DNA of 64,000 nucleotides, taken from NCBI RefSeq assembly GCF_007829815.1, contig NZ_VIWT01000001.1, positions 5,915,001-5,979,000 of the forward strand. Reading direction: 5' to 3'. Made by a program: the position numbers and the translations under genes. Under the pieces are notes generated by a model. It ran no database searches. It worked only from the letters and a program-made list of their open reading frames with translations, and was not told the origin of the DNA. The stretch is from Kitasatospora viridis (GTDB lineage Bacteria > Actinomycetota > Actinomycetes > Streptomycetales > Streptomycetaceae). Positions 1 through 9,700 of this stretch are shown here, piece by piece (the stretch's first letter is position 1; each line of letters starts with the position of its first letter).

Positions 1-2
1 CC

Positions 3-3000
3 GACCCCGAGTACTGGGTGCGCCACGTGCGCGAGGCCGTCCGCTTCGCCGACGCGGTCCGCACCCTGGAGGCCGAACAGGTGCGCACCTTCCTGGAGCT
101 GGGCCCCGACGCGGTGCTCTCCACCATGGGCGCGCACTGCCTGGCCGACCCCGAGCGCTCGGCGCTGGTCCCGGTGCTGCGGCGCGACAAGGCGGAACCG
201 GTCGCGTTGGCCACCGCGTTGGGCGCGCTGCAGGTGCGCGGCGTGCCGATCGACCGGGAGCGGCTCTACGGCGGGACCACGGCGCGCCGGATCGACCTGC
301 CGACGTACGCCTTCCAGCGCCGGCGGCTCTGGCTCGATGACGGACCGTCAGGACCTGCGCAGGCGGCCGGGTTCGGGCAGACGGCGGCCGGGCACCCGCT
401 GCTCGGCGCCGAACTCCGGCTGGCGGAGGGCGACACCGTCGCGCTGACCGGGCGGCTCTCGCTGAGCACCCACCCTTGGCTGGCCGACCACGCCGTGGCC
501 GGCGTGGTGCTGCTGCCCGGCAGCGCCTTCGTGGAGCTGGCGATCCAGGCGGGCGACCGGGTGGGCGGCGCGCTGGTCGAGGAACTGGCCATCGAGCGGC
601 CGCTGGTGCTGCCCGCCCAGGGCGGGATCCAGCTCCAGGTGGTGACCGGCGCCGCGGACGGCACCGGCCGCCGCCCGGTCACCGTGCACGCCCGCGCCGA
701 GCAGACCGGCGCTGGGCAGACCGGCACCGCCTGGACCAGGCACGCCGGCGGCGTGCTGGCCCCGTCGGCCGCCCCGGAACCCGAGCCGCTGGAGGTCTGG
801 CCGCCGGCCGGCGCCGTGCCCGTCGACCTCGACGGCAGCTACGACCGCCTCGCCGACCAGGGGTACGGCTACGGCCCGCTGTTCCGCGGCCTGCGGGCCG
901 CCTGGCGGCTGGGCGAGGAGGTCTACGCCGAGCTCGCCCTGCCCGAGGGGGCCGAGCAGGCCGGCTTCGGCCTGCACCCCGCGCTGCTCGACTCCGCCCT
1001 GCACGCCATCGACCTGCTGGACGGTCAGGACCCGACGGTGATGACCCTGCCGTTCTCCTGGGAGGGCGTGTCGCTGTACGCCGCCGGGGCCTCGGCCCTG
1101 CGGCTGCGGCTCACCCCGCAGGGCACCGAGCAGCTGGCCCTGCGGCTCTTCGACGGCGCGGGCGCGCCGGTCGCCGTGGTGTCGGCCCTGCGGATCCGTC
1201 AGGTGACGGCCCACCAGCTGAACGCGGCCGCCGCCGCGGCCGCCCCGGACACCGGTGACCTGTTCGAACTGAGCTGGGTGCCGGTCCCGTTGGCGCCGCA
1301 GCCGCAGCCGCAGCCGCAGCCGCAGCCGCAGCCGCAGCCGCAGCCGCAGTCGCAGTCGCAGTTCGCCCCGCACACCGTGCGGATCACCGCCGATGACCTC
1401 GCGGACGACGCGCCCGCCCCCGCCCGGGCCGGTGCGGCCGGGCACCGCGCGCTGGCCGTCCTGCAGGAGCGCCTCGCCGAGGACCGCACCGAGGGGGAGC
1501 CGCTGGTGGTCGTCACCCGGGGAGCGGTGGGCGTGGACGGCGCGCCCGACCTCGCGCAGGCCGGCATCTGGGGCCTGGTGCGGTCGGCGGCCGTCGAACA
1601 CCCCGGCCGGCTGGTCCTGGTCGACCTCGACGAGGACCCCGCCTCCGCGGCCGCCCTGGCGGCGGCGGTGGCCACCGGCGAACCGGAGTTGGCGCTGCGG
1701 GCCGGGGTGGCGTACGTCCCGAGGCTGGCCCGGGTCGACGAAGTGGAGTCCGCTGCCGCCGAGCCGCTGGACCCGTGCGGCACCGTGCTGATCACCGGCG
1801 GCACCGGCAGCCTCGGCCGCCTGCTCGCCCGGCACCTGGTGACCGAACACGGCGTCCGGCACCTGCTGTTGACCGGCCGCACCGGCGTCCTGCCGGCGGA
1901 GCTGGCGGACCTGACCGAGCTGGGCGCGACCGTGACGGTCGCCGCCTGCGACGCCGCCGACCGCGCGGCGATGGCCGTGCTGCTCGACGCGATCCCCGCC
2001 ACCCGCCCGCTGACCGCGGTGGTGCACGCCGCCGGGGTGCTGGACGACGCGCTGGTCTCGGCGCTCACCCCCGAGCGCCTGGACGCGGTGCTGCGCCCCA
2101 AGGCGGAGGCCGCCTGGCACCTGCACGACCTGACCGCCGGGCTCGACCTGCGGGCGTTCGTGCTGTTCTCCTCGGCCGCCGCCACCCTCGGGGCCGCCGG
2201 GCAGGGCAACTACGCGGCGGCCAACGCCTTCCTGGACGCCCTGGCCGCCGAGCGCCACCGCGCCGGGCTCCCCGCGCTCTCGCTCGGCTGGGGCCTGTGG
2301 GACACCGGCTCCGGCATGGCCGGCTCGCTCGGCGAGGCCGAGCTGCGCCGGCTCGCCCGGGACGGCGTCGAGCCGCTGCCGGTCGACCGGGCGCTCGCGC
2401 TCTTCGACCGCGCGCTGGCCTCGGACCGCCCGCTGCTGCTGCCGATGCGGGTGCGGCCGACCGAGCAGGCGCTGCCGATGGTCCGGGCGCTGGCCGACCG
2501 GACCCCGGTGCGCCGCACCGCCCAGGCGGGGCCGGCCGCGACCGGCGGGCCCCGGCCCGTGCCGCTGGCCGAGCGGCTCGCGGCGCTCTCCCCGGCGGAG
2601 AGCCGGCAGCTGCTGCTGGACACCGTGCGCGGCCACGTCGCCGAGGTGCTCGGCCACCCGGGCGCCGAGGCGGTCGACCCGGAGCGCGGGTTCGGCGAGC
2701 TGGGGGTGGACTCGCTCTCCGCGCTGGAACTGCGCAACCGGATCGGCGCCGACACCGGCCTGCGGCTCTCCTCCACCCTCACCTTCGACTACCCGACGCC
2801 GGCGGCCATCGCCGACCACCTCTTCGACGAACTGGTCGAGGACGCGGACGGCGCGCCGGACGTCGAGGCCGAGGTGATCCGGCTGGAGTCGCTGCTGGAG
2901 GCCGCGGCCACGGCCGGACCGCTCGACGAGGAGCAGCGCTCCCGGGTGGCGCTGCGGCTGCGCGCGCTGACCGCCAGGTGGACGGGCGACCCGCACCCGG

Positions 3001-3092
3001 AGCCGGCCGACCGGGGTGGCCCGGTGCTGGAGACGGCCAGTGCCGACGAGCTCTTCGACCTGCTGGACGACGAGCTCGGCAAGTTCGACTAG
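3..3092 (+). CDS. Modular type I PKS, 3' part (AT end-DH-KR-ACP)
   Basis: The reading frame is already open at the left edge, so the 5' part of this polyketide synthase lies outside the window. The first residues (DPEYWVRHVREAVRF) are the end of an acyltransferase. A dehydratase follows, with HPWLADHAV near residue 155 (counting from the ATG at 18) and the second catalytic Asp in LHPALLDSALH near 325. A ketoreductase has the NADPH motif TGGTGSLG near 593, the B-type LDD signature near 675 and catalytic Ser/Tyr in FSSAAATLG and GNYAAANAF. An ACP carries its phosphopantetheine Ser in GVDSLSALELRN near 897. The last 100 residues form an acidic helical tail ending DELFDLLDDELGKFD, typical of a C-terminal docking domain. 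The module should leave a double bond. The DH-KR linker contains an unusual (PQ)9(SQ)2 run. AT specificity cannot be read because its motifs lie upstream. Confidence 0.95.
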   Translation, partial: DPEYWVRHVREAVRFADAVRTLEAEQVRTFLELGPDAVLSTMGAHCLADPERSALVPVLRRDKAEPVALATALGALQVRGVPIDRERLYGGTTARRIDLPTYAFQRRRLWLDDGPSGPAQAAGFGQTAAGHPLLGAELRLAEGDTVALTGRLSLSTHPWLADHAVAGVVLLPGSAFVELAIQAGDRVGGALVEELAIERPLVLPAQGGIQLQVVTGAADGTGRRPVTVHARAEQTGAGQTGTAWTRHAGGVLAPSAAPEPEPLEVWPPAGAVPVDLDGSYDRLADQGYGYGPLFRGLRAAWRLGEEVYAELALPEGAEQAGFGLHPALLDSALHAIDLLDGQDPTVMTLPFSWEGVSLYAAGASALRLRLTPQGTEQLALRLFDGAGAPVAVVSALRIRQVTAHQLNAAAAAAAPDTGDLFELSWVPVPLAPQPQPQPQPQPQPQPQPQSQSQFAPHTVRITADDLADDAPAPARAGAAGHRALAVLQERLAEDRTEGEPLVVVTRGAVGVDGAPDLAQAGIWGLVRSAAVEHPGRLVLVDLDEDPASAAALAAAVATGEPELALRAGVAYVPRLARVDEVESAAAEPLDPCGTVLITGGTGSLGRLLARHLVTEHGVRHLLLTGRTGVLPAELADLTELGATVTVAACDAADRAAMAVLLDAIPATRPLTAVVHAAGVLDDALVSALTPERLDAVLRPKAEAAWHLHDLTAGLDLRAFVLFSSAAATLGAAGQGNYAAANAFLDALAAERHRAGLPALSLGWGLWDTGSGMAGSLGEAELRRLARDGVEPLPVDRALALFDRALASDRPLLLPMRVRPTEQALPMVRALADRTPVRRTAQAGPAATGGPRPVPLAERLAALSPAESRQLLLDTVRGHVAEVLGHPGAEAVDPERGFGELGVDSLSALELRNRIGADTGLRLSSTLTFDYPTPAAIADHLFDELVEDADGAPDVEAEVIRLESLLEAAATAGPLDEEQRSRVALRLRALTARWTGDPHPEPADRGGPVLETASADELFDLLDDELGKFD
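1296..1361 (+). repeat. Hexanucleotide repeat (CCGCAG)9(TCGCAG)2
   Basis: Nine perfect CCGCAG units are followed by two TCGCAG units. All are in frame in the DH-KR linker of the first PKS gene and encode (Pro-Gln)9(Ser-Gln)2. Copy number can change in steps of six bases without shifting the frame. Confidence 0.95.
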
Positions 3093-3100
3093 CACGACCG

Positions 3101-3136
3101 GGGGCCGGCCCGGGCACGATCAGCCGGGCCGGCCCC
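3101..3136. terminator. Hairpin terminator between convergent PKS and LAL genes
   Basis: A perfect 13-bp inverted repeat (GGGGCCGGCCCGG and its complement) with a 10-base loop begins 9 bases after the PKS stop codon. There is no T-tract, as is common in streptomycetes. It probably ends transcription of the first PKS gene and may work in both directions. Confidence 0.7.
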
Positions 3137-3178
3137 GCAACCCCGTCCCACCGCCTGGCAGGAGCCCGCCCGATGCGC

Positions 3179-3238
3179 CGACACCGAAGCCGCCGCCGAC
3201 CGCCCACAGGGCGGTACGGCGGCGGCCTCGGGGTGTCG
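3179..3238 (-). terminator. Hairpin terminator after the LAL regulator
   Basis: An imperfect long inverted repeat (CGACACC-GAA-GCCGCCGCC paired with GGCGGCGGC-CTC-GGGGTGTCG) lies directly against the stop codon of the minus-strand LAL gene. An internal CCGCCC/GGGCGG pair is in the loop region. It is a likely terminator for that gene. Confidence 0.55.
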
Positions 3239-6103
3239 CTACAGCGCCAACCGGCGCCAGAGCGCCGGGAGTTCCTTGGTGGCCACGACCGGCTGGCGCG
3301 GCCGCCGGTCGCTCGGCGAGCGCTGCTCGGGCAGGGCGGGGAGCTGACGGTCCAGCAGTTTGGACGGCAGCTCGGCGCGGCTGGCGACGTTCAACTTCCG
3401 GTAGACCCGGGTGAGGTGCTGTTCGACCGTGCTGACCGTGACGTGGATGCGGCCGCTGATCTCGCGGTTGGTGTAGCCGAGCGCGGCCAGCACGGCGACC
3501 CGGTTCTCCGCGTCGCTGAGCGGGGAGGCACCGTCGGGGCCCGGCACGGTGGCGGCGGGAGCGGCGGCGGGCACCGGCTCCTCGGTCGGTGCCGGCTCGC
3601 CGTCGCCGGTCTCCTGGCTGGCTTGACGGGCCACCAGGCGGGCCCTGGCGTAGTCGCCCAGCTCGTAGTAGGTGGCCGACAGGTCGGCGAAGGCCAGGGC
3701 GAGTTCCTGCCGGTCGCCGCAGGCCTGCAACAGGTCGATCGCCTCGCGCAGCAGCGCGGTGCGGTGCCGGGGCTGGCTGGTGCCGGCCAGCACCCGCAGG
3801 GCGATCGCCCGCGAGCGGGTGCCCAGCGGGTGGCGCTGCCCGACCTGCTCCTCCGCCAACTCCTTGGCGACCCGGGCCCGGGCCTTGTCGATCCGCAGGT
3901 TGGCCTGGGCGACGTCGGTGCGCCAGGGCACCAGCGGCTGCAGGTCGGGGGTGCGCTCGCGCATCAGGTGCCCGCAGGTCTCGAAGTCGTTCAGCGCCGC
4001 GAACGGCCGGTCGGTGGCCAGGTAGTGGTGTCCCCGGGCGCGCAGGTAGTGGACGCCGAAGACGGTGTTGAACATGCTGTCCGGCACCTTGCGCCGCAGC
4101 AGCCGCTTGCTGGCCTCGTGCCGGCCCATGGCCGTGTTGGCGAAGACCGCCGTCGACAGGGGCATGCCGATCAGCACTCCCCAGGCCTCGGCGTCCAGCA
4201 GTTCGAGCGCCTCGGTGGCCTTGGCGTCGGCGGTGGCCGGGTCGCCCTGCAGCAGCGCGACCCGGGCCCGGACGCTGAGCAGCAGCGCCTGCCAGGTGGT
4301 CCAGCCGCGCCGCACCGAGTCGGCCAGCAGCTCCTCGCAGACCGCGATCGCGGTCTCGACCTGGCCGCTGAGCGCGATCACCAGCAGCGAGACGATGGTG
4401 AGTTCCAGTTTCAGGTCGCTGACCTGGCCGCTCTGCAGCGCCTCGGTCACCTGCGCCACCGACTCGGTGCTGACGTCACCACTGACCAGCAGGGCCACGG
4501 TGGCCCACAGGGTGTTCACCTGGCCGGTGGTGGCCCGCTCCAGGGCGGCCAGCTTGGCGAGGTCGCCGCGGTGGCTGACCCGGGGCACGCCGTAGAAGCA
4601 GTGCCGGACGAACTCCACCTCGGCCAGCACGTGGGCGTCGTCCGGGTCGAGCGAGGCGGCCAGCGCGGCCACCACCTCGTCGGCGAGGCCGGTCTCGCCC
4701 TGCCAGAGCATGTGCCGCACCACGGTGGCCGCGTCCCGCGCGTCCAGCTCCTCGCCCAGCACCTGGCGGTGCAGCGGTTCGAGGTGCGGGGTGACGGCGG
4801 CCGGGTTGACCCGCCACTCCGCCCGGGCCAGCGCGGTGCGCAGGGTGTGCTGCTGCTGTGCGTCGGGGGATTCGCGCAGGGCCAGGCGCAGGTAGCCGGT
4901 GGAGCGTTCGACCTCGTCGGCGGCGAGCGCCTGCTCGGAGGCCAGTCGCAGTACCGACAGGCCCCAGGGCTCGTCGACCTGGCCGGCGGCCATCAGGTGG
5001 GCGGTCACCACGGGGGCGGGCGCGCCGTCGAGGTAGAGCAGGCGGGCGATCTCGCCGTGCAGCCGGGCGCGTTCGCCGGGGTCGAGGTCGCTGAGCACCG
5101 CGTTGGCGGCGGCGGGCAGGCGGAAGCGGTAGCCGTCGAGCAGCCCGGTGGAGCCCAGCACGTCGACCACGACCTGCACCGCGTCGGGGCTGGTGGAGAG
5201 CAGCAGGGCGGCGGTGCGGGCGTCGGCGTGCTCGTCGAGCGCGGCGAGCGCCCGGGCGACCGAGAGGTGCCGGGGCTCGCCCCGGGAGAGGCAGGCGAGC
5301 ACCGCCTGCCGGTAGGCGATGCTCGGGACGGGCTCGCCGAGTTCGGCGCCGAACTGGGTGCCGTCGTCCAGCAGGGCGCGCACCAGCACGGGGTTGCCGC
5401 CGGTGACCCGGTGGTAGGTGGCGCCGAGCCCGGCGGGCAGCGGCCGGGCGGTGTGGGCGGCGAGCATCCGGGCCACGCCCTGTTCGGAGAGCGGCGCCAG
5501 CCGGACCCGGCGGTGCGGTTTGCGGCTGAGGCCGTCGCTGATGAGCGGGTCCGGCAGCGCGGACTGCCCCCAGCCGGCGCAGACGATGGTGATCCGCTTG
5601 TTCCGGATCCGCCGCAGGAGGTGGAGCAGGGTCTGCTGGGACTGGGTGTCCAGGAGGTGGGCGTCGTCGATGACGATGACCACGGGGTGCTCCCTGGACA
5701 GCTCCAGGATCGGTGCGCAGACGGCCTGGAGGAGGGTTTCGGGGGCGTATTGCGTGCTGCGGTGGTCCAGTCCACCCGCTGCCGTCCGGTAATCGGTGCC
5801 TGACGGCGAGTTCGCACCGGGAGCGGGTTCCGGCGGACATTCCAGAACGTCCGTCGGGAGTTCGCCGCTCTGCAGGAGTTCCCGCACCGCGCTCATCGGC
5901 CGGGCCCGTTCCCGGGGGCAGCCGATGGCGGTCAGCAGTCGGGCGCCGCCTCTGCCGGCGGTGTTCGCGAACTCGTGGAGCAGTTCGGTCTTCCCGAGCC
6001 CGGGGCCGCCGGTGACGATGACGAGCTGCCCTGCTCCGGCGACGCATTCGGCGAACGCGTCGGTCAGGGTCTCAAGTTCTCGGCGGCGCTCGAAAAGGCG
6101 CAC
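3239..6103 (-). CDS. LAL-family LuxR transcriptional regulator
   Basis: This large ATP-binding LuxR (LAL) protein is probably the pathway-specific activator of the PKS genes. It has an N-terminal AAA/NTPase region with Walker A GGPGLGKT about 32 residues in, a Walker B-like VVIVIDDAHLLD, a long helical middle part, and a C-terminal LuxR helix-turn-helix (LSDAENRVAVLAALGYTNREI...VEQHLTRVYRKL). I place the start at GTG 6103: GGGGGAGG lies 5 bases upstream and the protein then begins VRLFERRRELE, as is usual for the family, giving 954 residues. A longer frame runs up to ATG 6250, but the added 49 residues match nothing I recognise. The gene is divergent from the PKS gene at 6739 and convergent with the first PKS gene, a common setting for LAL regulators in macrolide and polyene clusters. 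Confidence 0.9.
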   Translation of the reverse strand: MRLFERRRELETLTDAFAECVAGAGQLVIVTGGPGLGKTELLHEFANTAGRGGARLLTAIGCPRERARPMSAVRELLQSGELPTDVLECPPEPAPGANSPSGTDYRTAAGGLDHRSTQYAPETLLQAVCAPILELSREHPVVIVIDDAHLLDTQSQQTLLHLLRRIRNKRITIVCAGWGQSALPDPLISDGLSRKPHRRVRLAPLSEQGVARMLAAHTARPLPAGLGATYHRVTGGNPVLVRALLDDGTQFGAELGEPVPSIAYRQAVLACLSRGEPRHLSVARALAALDEHADARTAALLLSTSPDAVQVVVDVLGSTGLLDGYRFRLPAAANAVLSDLDPGERARLHGEIARLLYLDGAPAPVVTAHLMAAGQVDEPWGLSVLRLASEQALAADEVERSTGYLRLALRESPDAQQQHTLRTALARAEWRVNPAAVTPHLEPLHRQVLGEELDARDAATVVRHMLWQGETGLADEVVAALAASLDPDDAHVLAEVEFVRHCFYGVPRVSHRGDLAKLAALERATTGQVNTLWATVALLVSGDVSTESVAQVTEALQSGQVSDLKLELTIVSLLVIALSGQVETAIAVCEELLADSVRRGWTTWQALLLSVRARVALLQGDPATADAKATEALELLDAEAWGVLIGMPLSTAVFANTAMGRHEASKRLLRRKVPDSMFNTVFGVHYLRARGHHYLATDRPFAALNDFETCGHLMRERTPDLQPLVPWRTDVAQANLRIDKARARVAKELAEEQVGQRHPLGTRSRAIALRVLAGTSQPRHRTALLREAIDLLQACGDRQELALAFADLSATYYELGDYARARLVARQASQETGDGEPAPTEEPVPAAAPAATVPGPDGASPLSDAENRVAVLAALGYTNREISGRIHVTVSTVEQHLTRVYRKLNVASRAELPSKLLDRQLPALPEQRSPSDRRPRQPVVATKELPALWRRLAL

Positions 6104-6267
6104 CACGACCTCCCCCACGGCCAGTATTCTGGAATTGACTCCGCAACGGACTTCTGCTCCGGTCACCCGCCCCCACGGGTACCCCGGAACAGCATTCGCC
6201 GCGCCCCGGGAATCCGGTGGGAACGCGGCAGCAAAATCTGCGTCACGCAATGCGTCATATATAAGTC

Positions 6268-6292
6268 ATGACATAAGCCATGTGCATGTCAT
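6268..6292. promoter_or_regulatory. Inverted repeat ATGACAT-N11-ATGTCAT
   Basis: Two perfect 7-base arms are separated by 11 bases, in the AT-richer part of the LAL/PKS divergent region. The size suits a dimeric regulator, but which protein binds is unknown. Confidence 0.45.
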
Positions 6293-6630
6293 CAATACAA
6301 TCACCCGCCGCCGCTCGTGTTTTCACCCGGCAAGGGCGGCGGGGGTGGAGCTGTTGAATTCTCGGAGTGGTCCAGACCCTCCAGCGCTCGGACGTGCAGG
6401 CCCGGGCACTCCGGGCCGGCCCTGGACTTCTGGCTGCTCGGGGGACTGATCCCGTTCCCCAGACCCGACTTGACGGTATGTTGGGCCCGCCAACGTTGTC
6501 AACATCGGTCTCGCTGAGTGACCGTCAGCGGCGGAGCACCCGGCCGCGCCGATGGCGGACGGCAACTCGGCGGGCCAATCGCGGCGCCATTCGAAGCGCT
6601 CCGGAAAGCGGGGCAGGGGTCACTCCAGGG

Positions 6631-6671
6631 GGCGGTAGGGGGTGACCCCGACACCCCCTGCTCCCTAGCCT
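6631..6671 (+). promoter_or_regulatory. PKS promoter element shared with the C-A-PCP gene
   Basis: GGCGGTAGGGGGTGACC at 6631-6647 recurs, with one G fewer, at 41910-41925 before the C-A-PCP gene. In both places it is followed by TAGCCTCC (here at 6666), a plausible -10. Box-to-TAGCCT distance is 35 bp here and 46 bp there, a difference of 11 bp. The element is a candidate activator site driving the operon that starts at 6739. Confidence 0.5.
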
Positions 6672-6738
6672 CCCAAAGGCGGGGGCATGGACCGACGAGC
6701 CGGGATCCCGCGTTTCCGAAGGCATCGATCCCGATCGG

Positions 6739-9700
6739 ATGGCTGCGTTGGCGAACAACGAGGACCGACTGCTCGACTATCTCAGGCGAACCACTTCGGA
6801 TCTGCGCGAGACGCGGCGCCGGCTGCGCGAGTCGGAGCAGCGCGCGCACGAGCCGATCGCGATCGTGGGGATGGCCTGCCGCTACCCCGGCGGGGTCGCC
6901 ACCCCCGGACAGCTGTGGAACCTGGTGGCCGCCGGCGCCGACGCGGTGACGGACTTCCCGGCCGACCGCGGCTGGGACGTCGAGTCGCTCTACCACCCCG
7001 ACCCCGCGCGGCCCGGCAAGACCTACGCCCGGACCGGGGCCTTCCTGCACGACGCCGCCGACTTCGACCCGGACTTCTTCGGCATCTCGCCGCGCGAGGC
7101 GCTGGCCATGGACCCCCAGCAACGGCTGCTGCTGGAGACCTGCCACGAGGCCTTCGAGGACGCCGGCCTGCTGCCCGCCGCGCTGCGCGGCTCCCGCACC
7201 GGAGTCTTCGTCGGCGTCATGTACAACGACTACGCGAGCCGGCTGCCCGCGGTGCCCGAGGACCTCGACGGCTACCTGGCCAACGGCAGCGCCGCCAGCG
7301 TCGCCTCGGGCCGGGTGGCCTACACCTTCGGCCTGGAAGGGCCTGCCGTCACCGTCGACACGGCCTGCTCCTCCTCGCTGGTGGCCCTGCACTGGGCGGT
7401 CCGGGCGCTGCAGTCGGGCGAGTGCACGCTGGCGCTGGCCGGCGGGGTGACCGTGATGTCCACCCCCGAGACCTTCGTCGACTTCAGCCGCCAGCGCGGC
7501 CTGGCGCCCGACGGCCGCTGCAAGGCCTTCGCCGAGGGCGCCGACGGCACCGGCTGGGGCGAGGGCGCGGGGATGCTGCTGGTCGAGCGGCTCGCCGACG
7601 CCCAGCGGCTCGGCCACCGGGTGCTCGCCGTGGTCAAGGGCAGCGCGATCAACTCCGACGGCGCCAGCAGCCGGCTCACCGCGCCCAACGGCCCCGCCCA
7701 GCAGCGGGTGATCAAGCAGGCGCTGGCCGGCGCCGGCGTCTCCCCGGCGGAGGTCGACGCGGTCGAGGCGCACGGCACCGGCACCTCGCTGGGCGACCCG
7801 ATCGAGGCGCAGGCGCTGCTCGCGACGTACGGTCAGGACCGCCCGGCCGAGCGGCCGTTGTGGCTGGGCTCGATCAAGTCGAACATCGGGCACACCCAGG
7901 CGGCGGCCGGGGTGGCCGGCGTGATCAAGATGGTCCAGGCGATGCGGCACGGCGTGCTGCCCAGGACGCTGCACGTGGACGCGCCGTCCAGCCAGGTGGA
8001 CTGGGCGGCCGGCGAGGTGCGGCTGCTGACGGACAGTCAGCCGTGGCCCGAGCACGGGCGGCCCCGGCGGGCGGCGGTCTCCTCGTTCGGGATCAGCGGC
8101 ACCAACGCGCACGTGGTCCTCGAACAGGCCCCGGCGCCCGAGCCGGCGACCCCCGGGCTGCGGCTGGACGCCGTCCCCTGGCTGCTGTCGGCCCGCACCC
8201 CCGAGGCGCTCGCCGCGCAGAAGGCCCGGCTGCGCGCCTGGGTCGAGGCCCGCCCGGAGCTGGACCCGGCCGAGGTGGCCTTCTCGCTGGCCTGCGCCCG
8301 CACCTCCTGGGAGCACCGCGCGGTGGTCGTCGGCGGCTCCACCGAGGAACTGCTGGCCGCCCTGCCGACCGCCCCCGACACCGCCGTCCGTGGCGGGAAG
8401 CTGGCGTTCCTCTTCACCGGACAGGGCTCGCAGCGCCTGGGCATGGGCCGCGAGCTGCACCGGGCGTTCCCGGTCTTCGCGGCCGCCTTCGACGAGGTGG
8501 CCGCCCTGCTGGACGCGGAGTTGGAGGTTCCGCTCGTCGAGGTGATCGAGCGGCGGCCGGAGCTGCTGAACCGCACCGACTACGCCCAGGCGGCGATCTT
8601 CGCCGTCGAGGTGGCGCTCTTCCGCCTGGTCGAGTCGCTGGGCGTGCGCCCCGACCACCTGGTCGGCCACTCGGTCGGCGAGCTGGCCGCCGCGCACGTG
8701 GCCGGCGTGCTCCCGCTCGGCGACGCCGTCGCCCTGGTCGCCGCGCGCGGCCGGCTGATGCAGGCGCTGCCCGCCGGCGGCGCGATGGTGGCGATCCGGG
8801 CCACCGAGGCCGAGGTGCTGCCGCTGCTCGACGAGCGGGTCGGCCTGGCCGCCGTCAACGGGCCGCGCTCGGTGGTGGTCTCGGGCGAGCAGGACGCGGT
8901 GCTGGCGCTCGCCGCCCGGTTCGACAAGAGCACCCGGCTGACCGTCTCGCACGCCTTCCACTCCCCGCTGATGGAGCCGATGCGGGCCGAGTTCGCCCTG
9001 GTCGCCAAGGCCCGGTCGTACGGCACCCCGACCATCCCGATCGTCTCCACGCTGACCGGCGCGCCGATCGGCGCGGAGGAACTCGGCTCGCCGGACTACT
9101 GGGTGGAGCACGTCCGCCAACCCGTGCGGTTCGAGCCGGCGCTGCGCGCGCTCGCCGACCTCGGCGTGCGCAGGCTGCTCGAACTGGGACCGGACGCGGT
9201 GCTCACCGCGATGGCGGGGGAGTGCCTCGACGGGTCCCCCGCCATCGCCGCCACCATGCGCCGCGACTCGCCCGAGACCCGCGAACTGCTCGGCGCGCTG
9301 GCCCGGTTGCACGCCGACGGCGTGCCGGTCGACTGGGCCGCGCTCTTCGAGGGCCGCCGCCCCGACCGCGTCGACCTGCCGCTCTACCCGTTCCAGCGCA
9401 CCCGGCTCTGGCTGGAGGCCGGCAGCTCGGCCGGCGACCCGAGCGGCCTCGGCCAACTCCCCGTCGAGCACCCGCTGCTGGCCGCCGCCACCGAACTGCC
9501 CGACTCGGGCGGACTGGTGCTGACCGGGCGGCTCTCCCGCTCCGCCCAGCCCTGGCTGGCCGACCACGCCGTGCACGGCACGGTGCTGCTGCCCGGAACC
9601 GCCCTGGTGGAGCTGGCCGTGCAGGCCGGCGACCGGGTCGGCTGCGCCCAGTTGGAGGAGCTGACCCTCCAGGCGCCGCTGACCCTGCCGGAGCACGGCG

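Larger units (their letters stand above)
6104..6738. promoter_or_regulatory. Divergent control region, LAL regulator / PKS operon
   Basis: This 635-bp region has no convincing gene. The part near 6225-6305 is distinctly AT-richer than its surroundings and has a TATATA stretch and several short palindromes, including GTCATGAC at 6265-6272. The right half is G-rich, with AGGGG/AGGGGG runs at 6615, 6627 and 6637 (10-12 bp apart), then a -10-like TAGCCT at 6666. Also present is GTTGTCAAC, a 9-base dyad at 6495-6503. Promoters for both genes must lie here; exact start points cannot be assigned by eye. Confidence 0.7.

Noticed and set aside
348..3095. Long open frame on the minus strand across the first PKS gene (915 codons); similar very long antisense frames at 15198-20954, 6499-12042 and others
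   Set aside because: They mirror PKS codons in extreme GC-rich DNA, give Arg/Gly/Pro/Gln-rich products without domains and lack ribosome-binding sites.
1775..5803. Plus-strand frame of 1342 codons joining part of the PKS to the antisense of the LAL gene
   Set aside because: Crosses two real genes on both strands and has no recognisable domain.
6104..6250. 49-residue N-terminal extension of the LAL regulator (ATG 6250)
   Set aside because: GTG 6103 has a better ribosome-binding site and gives the family's usual start; the extension covers likely promoter DNA.
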